From Onchidella celtica (lineage: Eukaryota; Mollusca; Gastropoda; Systellommatophora; Onchidiidae), in assembly GCA_963931925.1 (NCBI GenBank), contig OZ007569.1, positions 61,621,050 through 61,685,049 of the forward strand: a DNA stretch of 64,000 nt, written 5' to 3'. Made by a program: the position numbers and the translations under genes. The notes below the pieces were generated by a model. It saw only the letters and a program-made list of their open reading frames with translations, did not search any database and was not told the DNA's origin. This document shows, piece after piece, positions 23,085 through 33,015 of this stretch. The stretch's first letter is position 1; each line of letters opens with the position of its first letter.

Positions 23085-23420
23085 ATGGAATTACTTCATT
23101 ACTTTCAGCACCATCTCCGCCGTCATCCTCATCACGCACTACAACCACCCACTCTTGTAATCATCATATATTCGGTTATCAGCCACACCACCACTACCAT
23201 AAATAATACGTGCCAAAACCATCACTCCCCCCCCCCCCACCCGTCCTGCAACCACCGTCGCCGTCACTATGACATTGACAACCACCACTACCACGTCACA
23301 AATGTCAAGACCGCAACCACCTTCACCAACCACACCACGAAGATCACCATCTGTGTCTTCATAGCACACAGCACAACCATCATCAACACCCAGATTACAA
23401 CAGCACATCAGTTTGGCGCA
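23085..23420. repeat. CAC/CAT-rich low-complexity tract
   Basis: Irregular accatcacc/accaccact sequence with a 12-bp C run at 23227-23238. The + frame encodes a His/Thr-rich peptide of up to 182 codons and the - frame a Val/Gly/Asp-rich peptide. Composition follows the DNA repeat, so I do not call a gene. Confidence 0.8.
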
Positions 23421-26400
23421 GAAAGGTCAACCCACTATCAGTTCAAACAGGAGCCCTTGCCCCATACCCCCTGGCCCCACCTCCACTCCATTCTAATCAT
23501 CAGTCCTATAGCTAGACCTCTTGTTTCGTGTCATTGGGCGTCCGTGCTCTTCAACAGAAACACACCAATCCTCACGTTTCATGGCCCTGCAGAAATAGAA
23601 CTAACTCTGTTCGCGATTACAACCAAATACTAACGGCGACCCACAGATAAACGCACAGACCGACAGAGCTGCGGACAAATAGTCACATAAAGCCCTTATC
23701 TCGAGTCCTCTCTCTACCGGATAAGTTTTAGGACCTTTTTTTTAAAAGGGTAACTTGGCTAGGGGAGACGTCAGGTGACCCCGTGAGTTTACACTATGTA
23801 CACAAGAGATCAGGGGCGGCGAAATAGGGCACATTTTATTGCACAAATTCTTCAGAGATGAAAGATAATCGCTTTGGCTGAGTTCTGCCCTTTTCAGCAT
23901 ACACAGTTCATAAGGAGACTGCAAATATTCAGTCCGTCTTGTAAAGTACTGAGTGCGTCACTCAGTGGCTCCAGCTGACCACTTATTCAGTAAACCATTG
24001 TTTCACATAAAGTTGAACTCGATGTCTTGTTTTATCCAAACAGAAAATGGTCCACAAGGAAATATCAGGGGTTGAGCAAAAACATACGTGTGAACAGTTT
24101 GTTAGACTATGTTTTGAATGGCAGTGGAGAAAGCGTAGAGAAATACATGGTCAACCCATTTTAAGGTGATTTTGTCCTCCTGTTAGTGACTTGCTCAGCG
24201 TACGCCCATGGCATTATCGGAAAGCAGGCTTTTGACAAACTAGGCTGTGAAGAGAAGACAGAGATAGGAAACATTTAACAAAATTTTTTTTATGTATTTT
24301 ATTTGCCCTACCTGTTGAAGTATTTCGAAATCTGAATTGACGGGTGAGATAGGATATGCATACTATTTGCGTTCTGAACGTTGTGGGCAAGAGACGGAGT
24401 ACCCGAGGAAGAATACCGGTACTACCTTGGCCACCTTTTGGGTACAGTGCTGAAATTATTTGGTACTGATAGTTCGGTGAAACATTTTAATGTCTCTATA
24501 GCAAGAGTGTGTTGAAATGTATTGGTTCATTTTGCACCTCATCGTATCAGAAGTTTGTTTCCCAGCAGTATTTGAATTCGCCTTTCAGTCACGCGATAAG
24601 GCATTGAAACGACCGTCGTCCTCAGCGTCCTAATGTGCCTGCCGTGTGTGGTAGTGGGCGTGTAGAATTGTGAAGTTAGATAGCAGCTCTTCAGGGGTAG
24701 TTAAATGCGGTATTCCCAATGTAAATGTATGTGTTGTTTCACAGGTGGGTGTGATTTATGGAGAAATAAATTGTGAATATAGCATAAGTGTGTCTTAAGC
24801 ACGCTGTGTTCGGACTTTGAACTTGAAATCCAGTGAACGTATTTTGCTTTAATGTTTTCAAGAAACAAAGTTTAAAAAGAGTTGGAAGTTATCATCATTA
24901 TGACATGTATTACTTTATATATTTTGTGGAGGAATCGTCTGGTTTTCTATTGTGGTACAGTACTTGAATAGACCAAAATCTTAATTCCTAAGTTGAATTG
25001 AGGTGGTGTGGGAAACGTGTGTAATTTAATCCTGTCTTTTCCGTTATGCCAATTGTACCATCTGGCTATAATTTGTTTGGACTTGAAGATGAAGCAGTGG
25101 TCCACTGCCTTTAGTCAACTTAAAGTTGGCTGGTGTTAATTTTGTGGTCGAAGATTATGTTCGTCTTCCATCTGAATCCAGACATGGAATGGAGATCTCG
25201 GTTCAGTAGCCTCTGTTTTGGGGAAAGATTTTAGAACGGCAGTTGCAAGCAGTTTCATGACATAGTATAAAGAAAGTATTTTTATTTTTGAATTTATGCA
25301 CATGCGAAACAGGCTCGTATCTTAGGACCTTATATAACACGGACAGTTTGAAAACAGATAATTATTTTATGCCGAGCCCCTAATCAGTGTGGAAATAAAA
25401 CAATCATTGTTAAATCTTTCCATATTCTAAAAGTTTACAGGGGAGATACTGATATCTTATCTTCAAATATATTGGCATCATTAGTGGCATGTCAGTATTC
25501 TTAGTGCTTATCATGGACTGAATGTTACTTGGTTTATACGTCCCCATGCCGTAACTGATGTATTTCATTCCCCTCCGGTGGTATTTGCTACGCGTTGTTC
25601 ACTTACGCACCCATATGTAGCATCTGAATGCATTGTTGATAGAGAGTTTGGGGCACACTATGGGTACCTCCTTGTGATACCTACCTGGATTTTAGGTAGG
25701 AACGGTACTTTTGTGAAGTGGTAGAGGTACTTATTGCTGACTCAGCTTCTAACAGGAGATTTGCAACGAGATTCCACCAAGAAATGGTGTTAGCGTACAC
25801 AATACAACTTTCTGGTGTTTAATGTCAAGCTTTCTTTGAAGTGTTAACATCTACCTCGGGACTTCAGAAACTGGGATTTATATCGGGTTTGTTGTTCTCA
25901 TAAGGCTGTATGACCGACTTCTTGCGGTGACGGTGTAATTTGATTTTCATACATATTGTGACTGGTAAACACTGTGGGAGTAGTATTTTCTCAGATTCCT
26001 ATAATTTCCAAGAAGGAAAATATACGTGTGTATGTTTGCAAATAGTGAAGGACTAATTTCTGTGCACTTTTTTTTTTTGGCTAGTTTTAATACTGTCATT
26101 AATTACTAAAGCGGTGTGAGTTATTTTGTAAATTTTCATTCTATTCAAAGCAGATCAGCAAAGAGGTATTTTATTTCCATTTTTGTGTCTCTGGATGAAT
26201 TGCATTCTCTTCCAAATGATGAATGACATGGCATAGCCATGTTCTCATTCAGTGATGTGGTTATGATAGTGGAAGATCTTTTTCTGAATCCATGTAAGAG
26301 AATTTCTCTGATAGTGAATTGCTAAAAAAAAAAAAATGATGAATGATATTTTGCTTTAAACGCTTTCTGTCATGTCTGATATTCTGGAACAACTGGTTTA

Positions 26401-26963
26401 TATTAGTGAGAGTTTTAGTTTCATCATATATTGATTCTAAATACATTTAAAAAAAATGTACTCTTGCATTCCGTTCTCCGTGCTTTTTCATGTAAGCTGG
26501 TCCGTCGTTTTCATGCTCATGAATTCCAAAGTGAATAAATTTCGCTTTGTGCCATCCGTCACGGAACAAAATTATCATCTAATGTCGTGATTTCCTACTG
26601 TTTTAAAGGTATACATATTCATTTGAATTGATTCACTCAATGTTTCATAATTATTAACAGCAACCAATCTTCTCTCGGACTTAAACTTCGAATGTTTACT
26701 AGTCGAAGCTATGGTTTTTCCACGGCCAGCGTCCTTATCAGGCCTTTTTGTGCATGCCTTTGAAAAAAAAAAAAAAACTTTTTAAAGGTATCTATGTAGT
26801 CGGAGGAGGGGGTGAGGGGCGTATTTGATAAATGCATAGACATTGAAGATGGATATCTTCATGGCATTTTCAGAAACTGTCAGTTCCTAAGTCCACAAGG
26901 CAAGAAATACCATGTGGCATCATCATGTTTGCGTTGATGAAGTAATTACGCTGTTCTTCTGGG
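23421..26963. other. Gene-poor AT-rich stretch, about 3.5 kb
   Basis: No repeat array, mobile element or credible open frame (none above about 60 codons). A small palindrome (actgagtg-cg-tcactcagt) is at about 23947-23965. Homopolymers of A/T occur near 24284, 26070 and 26322. It is the quietest region of the window and compatible with intron or intergenic DNA. Confidence 0.5.
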
Positions 26964-27152
26964 TCAGTCCGTGGCATTTCTAGAAACATCTGGAACCAAA
27001 CACTCTAACAAATCCAGCATGTCTTCTTGCTTGCAGTTCTCCGTGCAAACTCCGAGAAAGGACCAGGCGACCTTCGCCTGGACAGTGTCTAAAGAATCGC
27101 TCCATAGCCTACCTTTCAGCGCCGTCAAAACAAAATTATGTCCTGGGTGCAC
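26964..27152 (-). CDS. Unrecognised open frame with protein-like composition
   Basis: A 62-codon minus-strand frame reads through a locally GC-richer island inside AT-rich DNA. The peptide contains VAWSFLGVCTENCKQED followed by MLDLLECLVPDVSRNATD and then a stop. Residue use (Glu, Asp, Leu, Val, paired Cys) looks more like real protein than the surrounding frames, but I cannot assign a family. There is an in-frame stop a few codons upstream. It could be the end of a terminal exon, a decayed coding fragment, or chance. Confidence 0.15.
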   Translation of the reverse strand: MHPGHNFVLTALKGRLWSDSLDTVQAKVAWSFLGVCTENCKQEDMLDLLECLVPDVSRNATD

Positions 27153-28040
27153 GGTCTATTTAAAGTGACAGCTATCCAGGTCCACCCACACTGTGCTTTG
27201 TTTTGGCCTGAACTCGGGTCCCCCATTGGTAATGTGGACTACAAAACCCACAGTAAAACTAAAGCCCAGAAACGGAGGTAGAAAAGGGAGGCAAAAAATG
27301 ACAGAAACCGCCACATTAAGAACCGTGGACCCCAAACAGTGAGGGAATGTGAACTCAAAAACGGAGAGGAAATGGGCCTATTTTCAAGGTCTAAAAAAAT
27401 AATAATAATTTTAAAAAAAGACGGAATGCGTCCCTAGTATGTTTAGGCATCATCTGGGCATGCTTTGGGCTCGAAAATCCACAGGTCAATTAGAAAACGT
27501 AACGTATAAGGTTCGAACCCTTGCCCTTGTTTTCTGTGGCATACTTTTCTCCTTGCCGTCTCAGTGAAGATTTTCCTTGCCGTCTCTTTGGCTTCTCTGT
27601 TTATATTTGTAGGTGTTTATGTTTATTATGATTATACCGAGTCAGACCAAGACATCTGTTGTTGATCTTTTCCCTTTTAATAGGCCATTCTTTGTCGTCT
27701 TGATTCCTAGCTCGCTTCTGGCATGAATCTGTGCACATTGTGGTTGTTTGACGGGCTATAACAGGTTAATTTAGCCATGGAGTTCGAGACAAAGACTTGC
27801 CTGTTTGCAATGTCAGGTGGAAACCTCACCTTCAGAAAGAGTCGGTAATTTACTTATTTGTTTTAAAATAGAATGAAGTGTTTAAAGTATTTATTTAGTT
27901 TATTGAGTAATAATAATATTTTTCTTTTTCCTCTTTAAAAATATTTTTGTTAAATGTAATTGATATATTATTCAGTGCAATCACAAGTCTGTTATTCAGT
28001 TATCTTATATTGAATTGAATTGTTTTTTAGTTTTATTGTT
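27153..28040. other. Non-coding stretch with a B-box-like site
   Basis: Purine-rich at 27240-27360. aaggttcgaacccttg near 27509-27524 is an exact palindromic T-arm/B-box-like motif, but no A-box was found upstream. A direct repeat of ccttgccgtctc lies at about 27552 and 27577. No gene seen. Confidence 0.4.
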
Positions 28041-28307
28041 ATGGCGTCAGCTAGTTTAGTAGACACTGGTCTGAATTTAGGACATAAATGTGGATCTTTA
28101 TCATTTGAGTTACCATCAGCGGTATATATCGATGGAAAGAGTTTCAGTACAAGTGATCGGCGAACTGAATTAGTTGCAAGGCCAAGTGGTTGGGTTGGCG
28201 ACCTACTTCAGATACAACAACTGCGTCTTTTCTGTGGTTTCTCCCTTCTCTTTTATGTGGTTTCCTCCTTATCTGTCGAACTGCTGTCATGTTCACCTTG
28301 TCAGTAA
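28041..28307 (+). CDS. Unrecognised 88-codon open frame from an ATG
   Basis: The ATG at 28041 has context gttATGg. The peptide begins MASASLVDTGLNLGHKCGS and continues SFELPSAVYIDGKSF before a hydrophobic stretch ending ELLSCSPCQ. The first 60 residues look plausible as protein; the end does not. No domain recognised and no convincing splice donor found. Probably chance. Confidence 0.12.
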   Translation: MASASLVDTGLNLGHKCGSLSFELPSAVYIDGKSFSTSDRRTELVARPSGWVGDLLQIQQLRLFCGFSLLFYVVSSLSVELLSCSPCQ

Positions 28308-29283
28308 TGACAATATTGATCATAATAAATGTAGGATTGACTCGTTAGTGTCATCAACGCTGTCATCGTCATTACTATTAAAAGTAGGAGTGGTAGTGGT
28401 ATCAGTGTTGTTTAAACCCAGAGTCAAACTGTAAGTTACTTCATATCAGCAAGACGATGGTAAATGGATTATGAGAAAAATAGCAGTGTCATTGCAAGAA
28501 TGGTCACCGTCGCCAATGTACGTTGTCCCGGATAAGAAAAAAAGAAGAGAGAGAGAGAGAGAAAGGTGGGAGGAGAGGTTACTAATGGGAACCTCAAGCT
28601 TACGGTAACTACTTACATCGCCCTCTACTCTGCTCCACAGTCCTTCATTCGTTGTTACTCTCCTAATCCAACGGTGTGGGAGGTCGGGGCTATTTTTGGT
28701 GCACAATGCGGGCGATGACAAAAAGCAAATTTACGCAATGAATGACGCACAGAATCAACGAAATAATCCAAACATACGTCATTATTATTCGAACTCCCTC
28801 AGTGCTCGCTGTGTTTGGCTCGTATTGAACTCTCGATTGGACAATAAGAGGTCTAGAGATGAGATGGAGGGGGTTGGGGGGGGGGGGGAGCAGGGAGTGC
28901 ATGGACTGAGAAAAAGATACGGTATAACAGCTGTGTACGTGCTGACATGAAATTTTTAATGAAATAAGGGTTAACATTTTGGCTATTATGTGTTTAAGCC
29001 AATCACCAGGTCTTTCTTTTTCTCCTATTCTCTCGTATCATTTCGGCCTTTTCTCTTCCTCTCTCCGGGGCTTGTACGTGCGGCATGTGTGCTGTGTTTA
29101 AACAACCGCTGCAAACAAACATGACGTGATGTTCGTGTGTCCCATCCTGGGCCGAAAGCGGAGAAAGGTGGCGAATCCGTGACAACACTGTACACGTTCA
29201 TTATGGTCGTTGCTACTTCGTTTTGTGGTATACCTAATTTATATTGAATTGAGAAAGAAAGACGTGCATTTCGGACCAAATAC
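28308..29283. other. Non-coding stretch
   Basis: Contains a short (GA)n tract near 28545-28563 and a 13-bp G run near 28876-28888. Open frames here are short and random-looking. Confidence 0.45.
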
Positions 29284-29558
29284 CTGATGTAGAAAAAATA
29301 TGATTAATGCCTTCGATTGTTGTACGTGGATATTTGACCCCACCATGGCCATCGCCCCAAATGTTTTGCCATTTGGGCTCTCATTGGTAAGCTCCCAAAA
29401 CTTCACTGCATTAGCTGTGTATCCCAGGGTCATTGACCACAGTGTGGCATAACAACATGATACCCTGAAGGACCTTTCTTGATCTACCCTTACAAAGTCT
29501 CCAGTGTTTTGTTGCAAGATGAGTTCGTGGTAAAGTTCATGGAGAACTCTAGTGTTTT
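29284..29558 (-). CDS. Candidate internal exon, possibly ZP-domain-like
   Basis: On the minus strand an open frame of about 275 nt runs from a possible acceptor (ctgatctgag, ending at 29559) to a possible donor (catcag|gtattt). The peptide includes YHELILQQNTGDFVRVDQE, then RSFRVSCCYATLWSMTLGY, then TANAVKFWELTNES and GKTFGAMAMVGSNIHV. The arrangement 'Y..-hydrophobic-Q...-D..R.F.V.C.Y' is reminiscent of the N-terminal half of animal ZP domains, but this is recall from memory and weak. The acceptor tract is mediocre and no neighbouring exon is visible. It could be one exon of an unrecognised gene or a relic. Confidence 0.25.
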
Positions 29559-31696
29559 CTCAGATCAGTTGTGAGAAACGTGAAACGTGTTACACAACTT
29601 CACATACTCTTTGGGGATTTTCTCTGGCAACTTTGGATTGTGTCAACTTTAGAGGCTCAGCACGGGATGAGCACACTCACTCAGCTGGTCGAATGAAGTT
29701 TTTGCAGAGGTATTATATAGAGTGTTATATCGTGTAGTTCGAAGTATAATTTCCCAATTCATGAGTGGCATGTTTATGAAATTTTTTAGCAGACTGTCTG
29801 CTGATGAAAAGATCCGAAAGGAAAAACAGCGTGGGTGTTCATGAGGTGTCAGTGGGAGAAATAAAGTTTTTAAATAGAAATCCCCTTTGAAAACGCTGTA
29901 AGCGATTATGAATGTGAAAGTCACAATAGCTAATTTTAATTGTTATTGATTGCTACGCTTTCATTAGCCTGAAACGACCAGTCCCCCGTTCCAAGTACTC
30001 TGAGTTAAAAAAAAAAATTAAAAAATCTTATAGGCCCAATAGAGAATTTGATGTTGTGAACAATTGTTGGCTTTTGAAAAATTGCTGGGTACGACTAAGA
30101 TCTTCATGCTAAACGCTTGGTAGCTCCCATCTCAGTCAGTTCTGACCTTTCCCTACTGCAACTGGCCGGGCTATTTTGCTAGACTGATTTGTCATCATTT
30201 TTGGCGGTTTGGTTTCTGAAAATATTGCAGTTCTGTGGTATTTGGCCTGACCAGGAGTTTGAATGATAATTCATAAACTTTTTTCTTTGACATGCGGTTA
30301 ATCATCAGTGAATCATTCACCAGGGGAATGGTTGTTGTATGTGTGGAATATGAAACTACACAATATTATACTTATGATGATTACCAGAGTTTAACTCCTC
30401 CATTTATGTAATGCATAGATAAAAGAATTAAACTGGTTACCTTGCCAACAAAAGGTGATCCAAATAACACATCGACACGTATGACGTGTCGTTGGTGAAC
30501 CGCTTCGTATGGGAGAACACTATTTCTATCGCTTTATGAATTGTACTGAAGTTTATCAATATAAATACGCGACTTTGCGTATTCAGTATTCTTCAAGAAC
30601 AGTTATTAATTATTATTATCTAAGTATCGTCATTTTTTGGTTTGAAGTTCCGTTTTCAACACAAGGTGTGAAGTGGACAATTATAAGGCTATGCAAATGT
30701 TTGGATTACTTTCTCACCGCAGCATTTTCCTCTTAACATTCACGTTCGATCAGCTGTCCGAGCGGTTTTGTCTGATAAATAGAATAGTATAGTGTTGTTC
30801 TAAATATATATTCCTTAATGTGTAGGTCGTCTGTGTATAGTTTGGTATAATTATCATTTTCTGGTTGTTTGATGTACTTGGAAAACATATTTATTTTACG
30901 GTGGGTTGCCTTGTCTTTGTAACCAGAGTCATGTACTATAGCAAACGCCGGTCAGCTTGAACATTAAGGCACACATCGAAAGACTTCTTATCTCACAGCA
31001 TTTTTATTTGTTGAGGTTTTATGTATTACTTGAAACCTGTTTACAGCGATAGCTGTCCCAGGTAGATTTAGAGCCAGGTTTGGAAGCTCTGGGATCCGCG
31101 TTGTTTAAACTTTGAAAGCTTTTTTTTAAAGGCTTTTTTGTAATGAAATGGAATTGCAAACTGACAGATCACTGACTGTCCGTGAGATAAGCCTCAGTTT
31201 GTTTTAGTTACGGTTTGGGAAAGTGCTAGTTTTTTAAAATTTTATTTTTAGTTTCTTCATGGTTCCAAACAATTCACAGTCGGTTGTGTTCATACCGTCA
31301 TATTTTTATTTGGTGCCTGTTATGAGTTTTTATCATATTTCCACACTGTTGGTATTTTGATACTCAACTCCTAGATTGATTTCTGGCGTCTTTTGCACAA
31401 AAAATAAAGTGCTGTGTACTTAATGAGTCCTTGAAATTTAAACCGAATAGGGCATGGACTTCATAATTCACTCCACAAGAGCGTACTTTTCTTAACCAAT
31501 TTCTACCATGTCAGGACCCTGCCTGTGCCTTTAGCCAATAAGAATTTCTTTGTTGACCCTTTAATAACAGAAGAATAATTTCATTTTCCTGACATGGGGA
31601 TCGTGTTACGATAAAAGCCTTATTCAGACATACGGCGTTGTAGAGATAAAATCTTTATTCGAAATTTACAGCCGGTCTTTCTTCAGGAGTGATGGC
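29559..31696. other. Non-coding stretch, about 2.1 kb
   Basis: No credible gene. A 10-bp inverted repeat (ccatgtcagg at 31506-31515, cctgacatgg at 31588-31597) bounds a 92-bp segment. Otherwise AT-rich and featureless. Confidence 0.45.
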
Positions 31697-32242
31697 TTGT
31701 TAGAGAGTCGTATAACCTGTTTACTTATCAGCAAACTCTTAAGAGTATCTCTTTACCGCACACAGCTACAGGCATGTGAATGTTTAGACCTTTTAGTCAG
31801 GGTCAGGGGCGTTCTTCTGAAAAATGTCCACTGGATGATTCAGCAGTGTGCAATTAACTACAAGCCTTGTCGGTCTGGAGATAGCGTTATTTTGCACCGA
31901 CTGCAGGGAATTTTGCATTGCATGTCCAGTGAAGTCAGGGAGAGGGAAGGGCAGATCACGACATGCGACTTCTGTTATCGGAAAGTGTCTCATATTTCTG
32001 CACCACCATTAACCAGCCCATCGACCTATTTAACAGCTTGTATGATTTCCATGTTTGATTGCGATTCCGATGGTGGGCGCCTATGGCCGTTCTGTATTTG
32101 CTCGGGTTCTTGTACGGGTATGTATAATCATTGTGTTTTCAACAGTAATCGAATCCTCTTTTGTTTCCCTGCCGTTCTGCTGAAGCGCTTCTTTTGTGTG
32201 GACTTTGTTCTAATAGCCTTTGAAAGTTTGGACTATTTGTAA
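31697..32242 (+). CDS. Unrecognised 181-codon open frame (doubtful)
   Basis: This is the longest open frame not inside a simple repeat. The first in-frame ATG is at 31835, leaving 135 codons. The peptide is Cys-rich (for example CDFCYRK, FCICSGSCTG) with a hydrophobic end (FCFPAVLLKRFFCVDFVLIA). I recognise no domain and Cys spacing is irregular. It lies about 400 bp upstream of the putative first exon on the same strand, so it could be transcribed leader, but nothing in the sequence shows that. Probably chance. Confidence 0.15.
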   Translation: MLESRITCLLISKLLRVSLYRTQLQACECLDLLVRVRGVLLKNVHWMIQQCAINYKPCRSGDSVILHRLQGILHCMSSEVREREGQITTCDFCYRKVSHISAPPLTSPSTYLTACMISMFDCDSDGGRLWPFCICSGSCTGMYNHCVFNSNRILFCFPAVLLKRFFCVDFVLIAFESLDYL

Positions 32243-32640
32243 GTTTGATTCTTTGGAATGAAGGCAAATAGCCGGGAGGTTTCTGTTCCCTGCTGTAAAC
32301 TTTCATTTTTACACCCATTTGCGTTGCCAGTGTTCAAGTTCAGTATGAGCTGCCATCAGACAAGCTGGCAAGTTGGCCAGAATTTCCTTGAAAGATTACA
32401 TGGGAAGGCATAGCAATGATCGGCCAAACCAATTTTATTTTGTGAGTGTGTAGAAAGAAATAATTACAGTGCGATTTGAATGATAATACGTCTCGCGTTT
32501 TTTCCCCCGGAATGAAAGGGAAACTGCCACAGAATGTCTTGGTCAAATAGACCCAACGATGCCAGCCCAAAGGAGACGCGTATTTGGGAAGCAATTTTGT
32601 TAATTTCTATGTAAAGTTGGAGGTCAACTTGAGAAGTCAA
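32243..32640. other. Non-coding stretch upstream of the putative first exon
   Basis: No TATA box or repeat recognised. This would hold the promoter if the exon below is real. Confidence 0.35.
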
Positions 32641-32745
32641 ATTTATTCAGTCTTCAGTGGGCAGAGAAGCGACAGCCGGACCGCTCCCCACAAAGAAAGC
32701 TCCGGACCAAATACAATCTTTTTCAAACTGAAGAGATATTGACGC

Positions 32746-32814
32746 ATGGAGTCTGTTGCCGGTCCAGGCAGCTTATGTCTTGAGCTTCTGTCTAAACGCT
32801 GGTCTAGATTGTAA
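32746..32814 (+). CDS. Upstream ORF (22 codons) in the putative leader
   Basis: ATG at 32746 (cgcATGg context) opens 22 codons, beginning MESVAGPGSLCLELL, and stops at TAA 32812-32814, well before the main ATG at 32970. If the leader is real, this uORF could dampen translation of the main frame. Confidence 0.3.
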   Translation: MESVAGPGSLCLELLSKRWSRL

Positions 32815-32969
32815 TCGATTGAAGCGGAAGAACTCCAGCTGAGGAGAGTGCGGAAGAAAAGAGGGGATAACTGTCCAAGAGGAAATCGTTCCCAGGGAGC
32901 TCTTTACTGCTCGTGCCATCAAACTTTGGGAGTTTTTATTTTCTGGGTACTTTATTTACACATCTCGCC

Positions 32970-33015
32970 ATGCAAGAGGAATTACAGGAGCAAGGACTGA
33001 TGGTCCCCTGGACAG
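32970..33015 (+). CDS. Putative first coding exon, product unknown
   Basis: The ATG at 32970 sits in good translation context (tcgccATGc) and is the first Met after an in-frame stop at 32868-32870. It encodes MQEELQEQGLMVPWT plus one base of the next codon (phase 1), then splices at a near-perfect donor, cag|gttagt. The peptide is too short to identify. The open frame continues only briefly into the intron. The combination of start context, leader composition and donor is the strongest protein-coding evidence in this window, but no downstream exon can be linked. Confidence 0.35.

Larger units (their letters stand above)
32641..33015 (+). other. Putative first exon of an unknown gene (5' leader plus start)
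   Basis: A GC-richer block of about 375 bp stands out from AT-rich flanks. It is repeat-free and contains Inr-like tcagtc/tcagtg near 32648-32657. It ends exactly at a consensus splice donor, gacag|gttagt. The exon's 5' end is a guess; its 3' end is well defined. The AT-rich sequence after 33016 looks like intron. Confidence 0.4.

Noticed and set aside
23085-23633. 182-codon His/Thr-rich open frame
   Set aside because: Composition follows a CAC/CAT low-complexity tract; the unique tail has no recognisable motif.
27500-27530. ggttcgaaccc as a tRNA gene
   Set aside because: Palindromic T-arm-like motif alone; no cloverleaf can be drawn.
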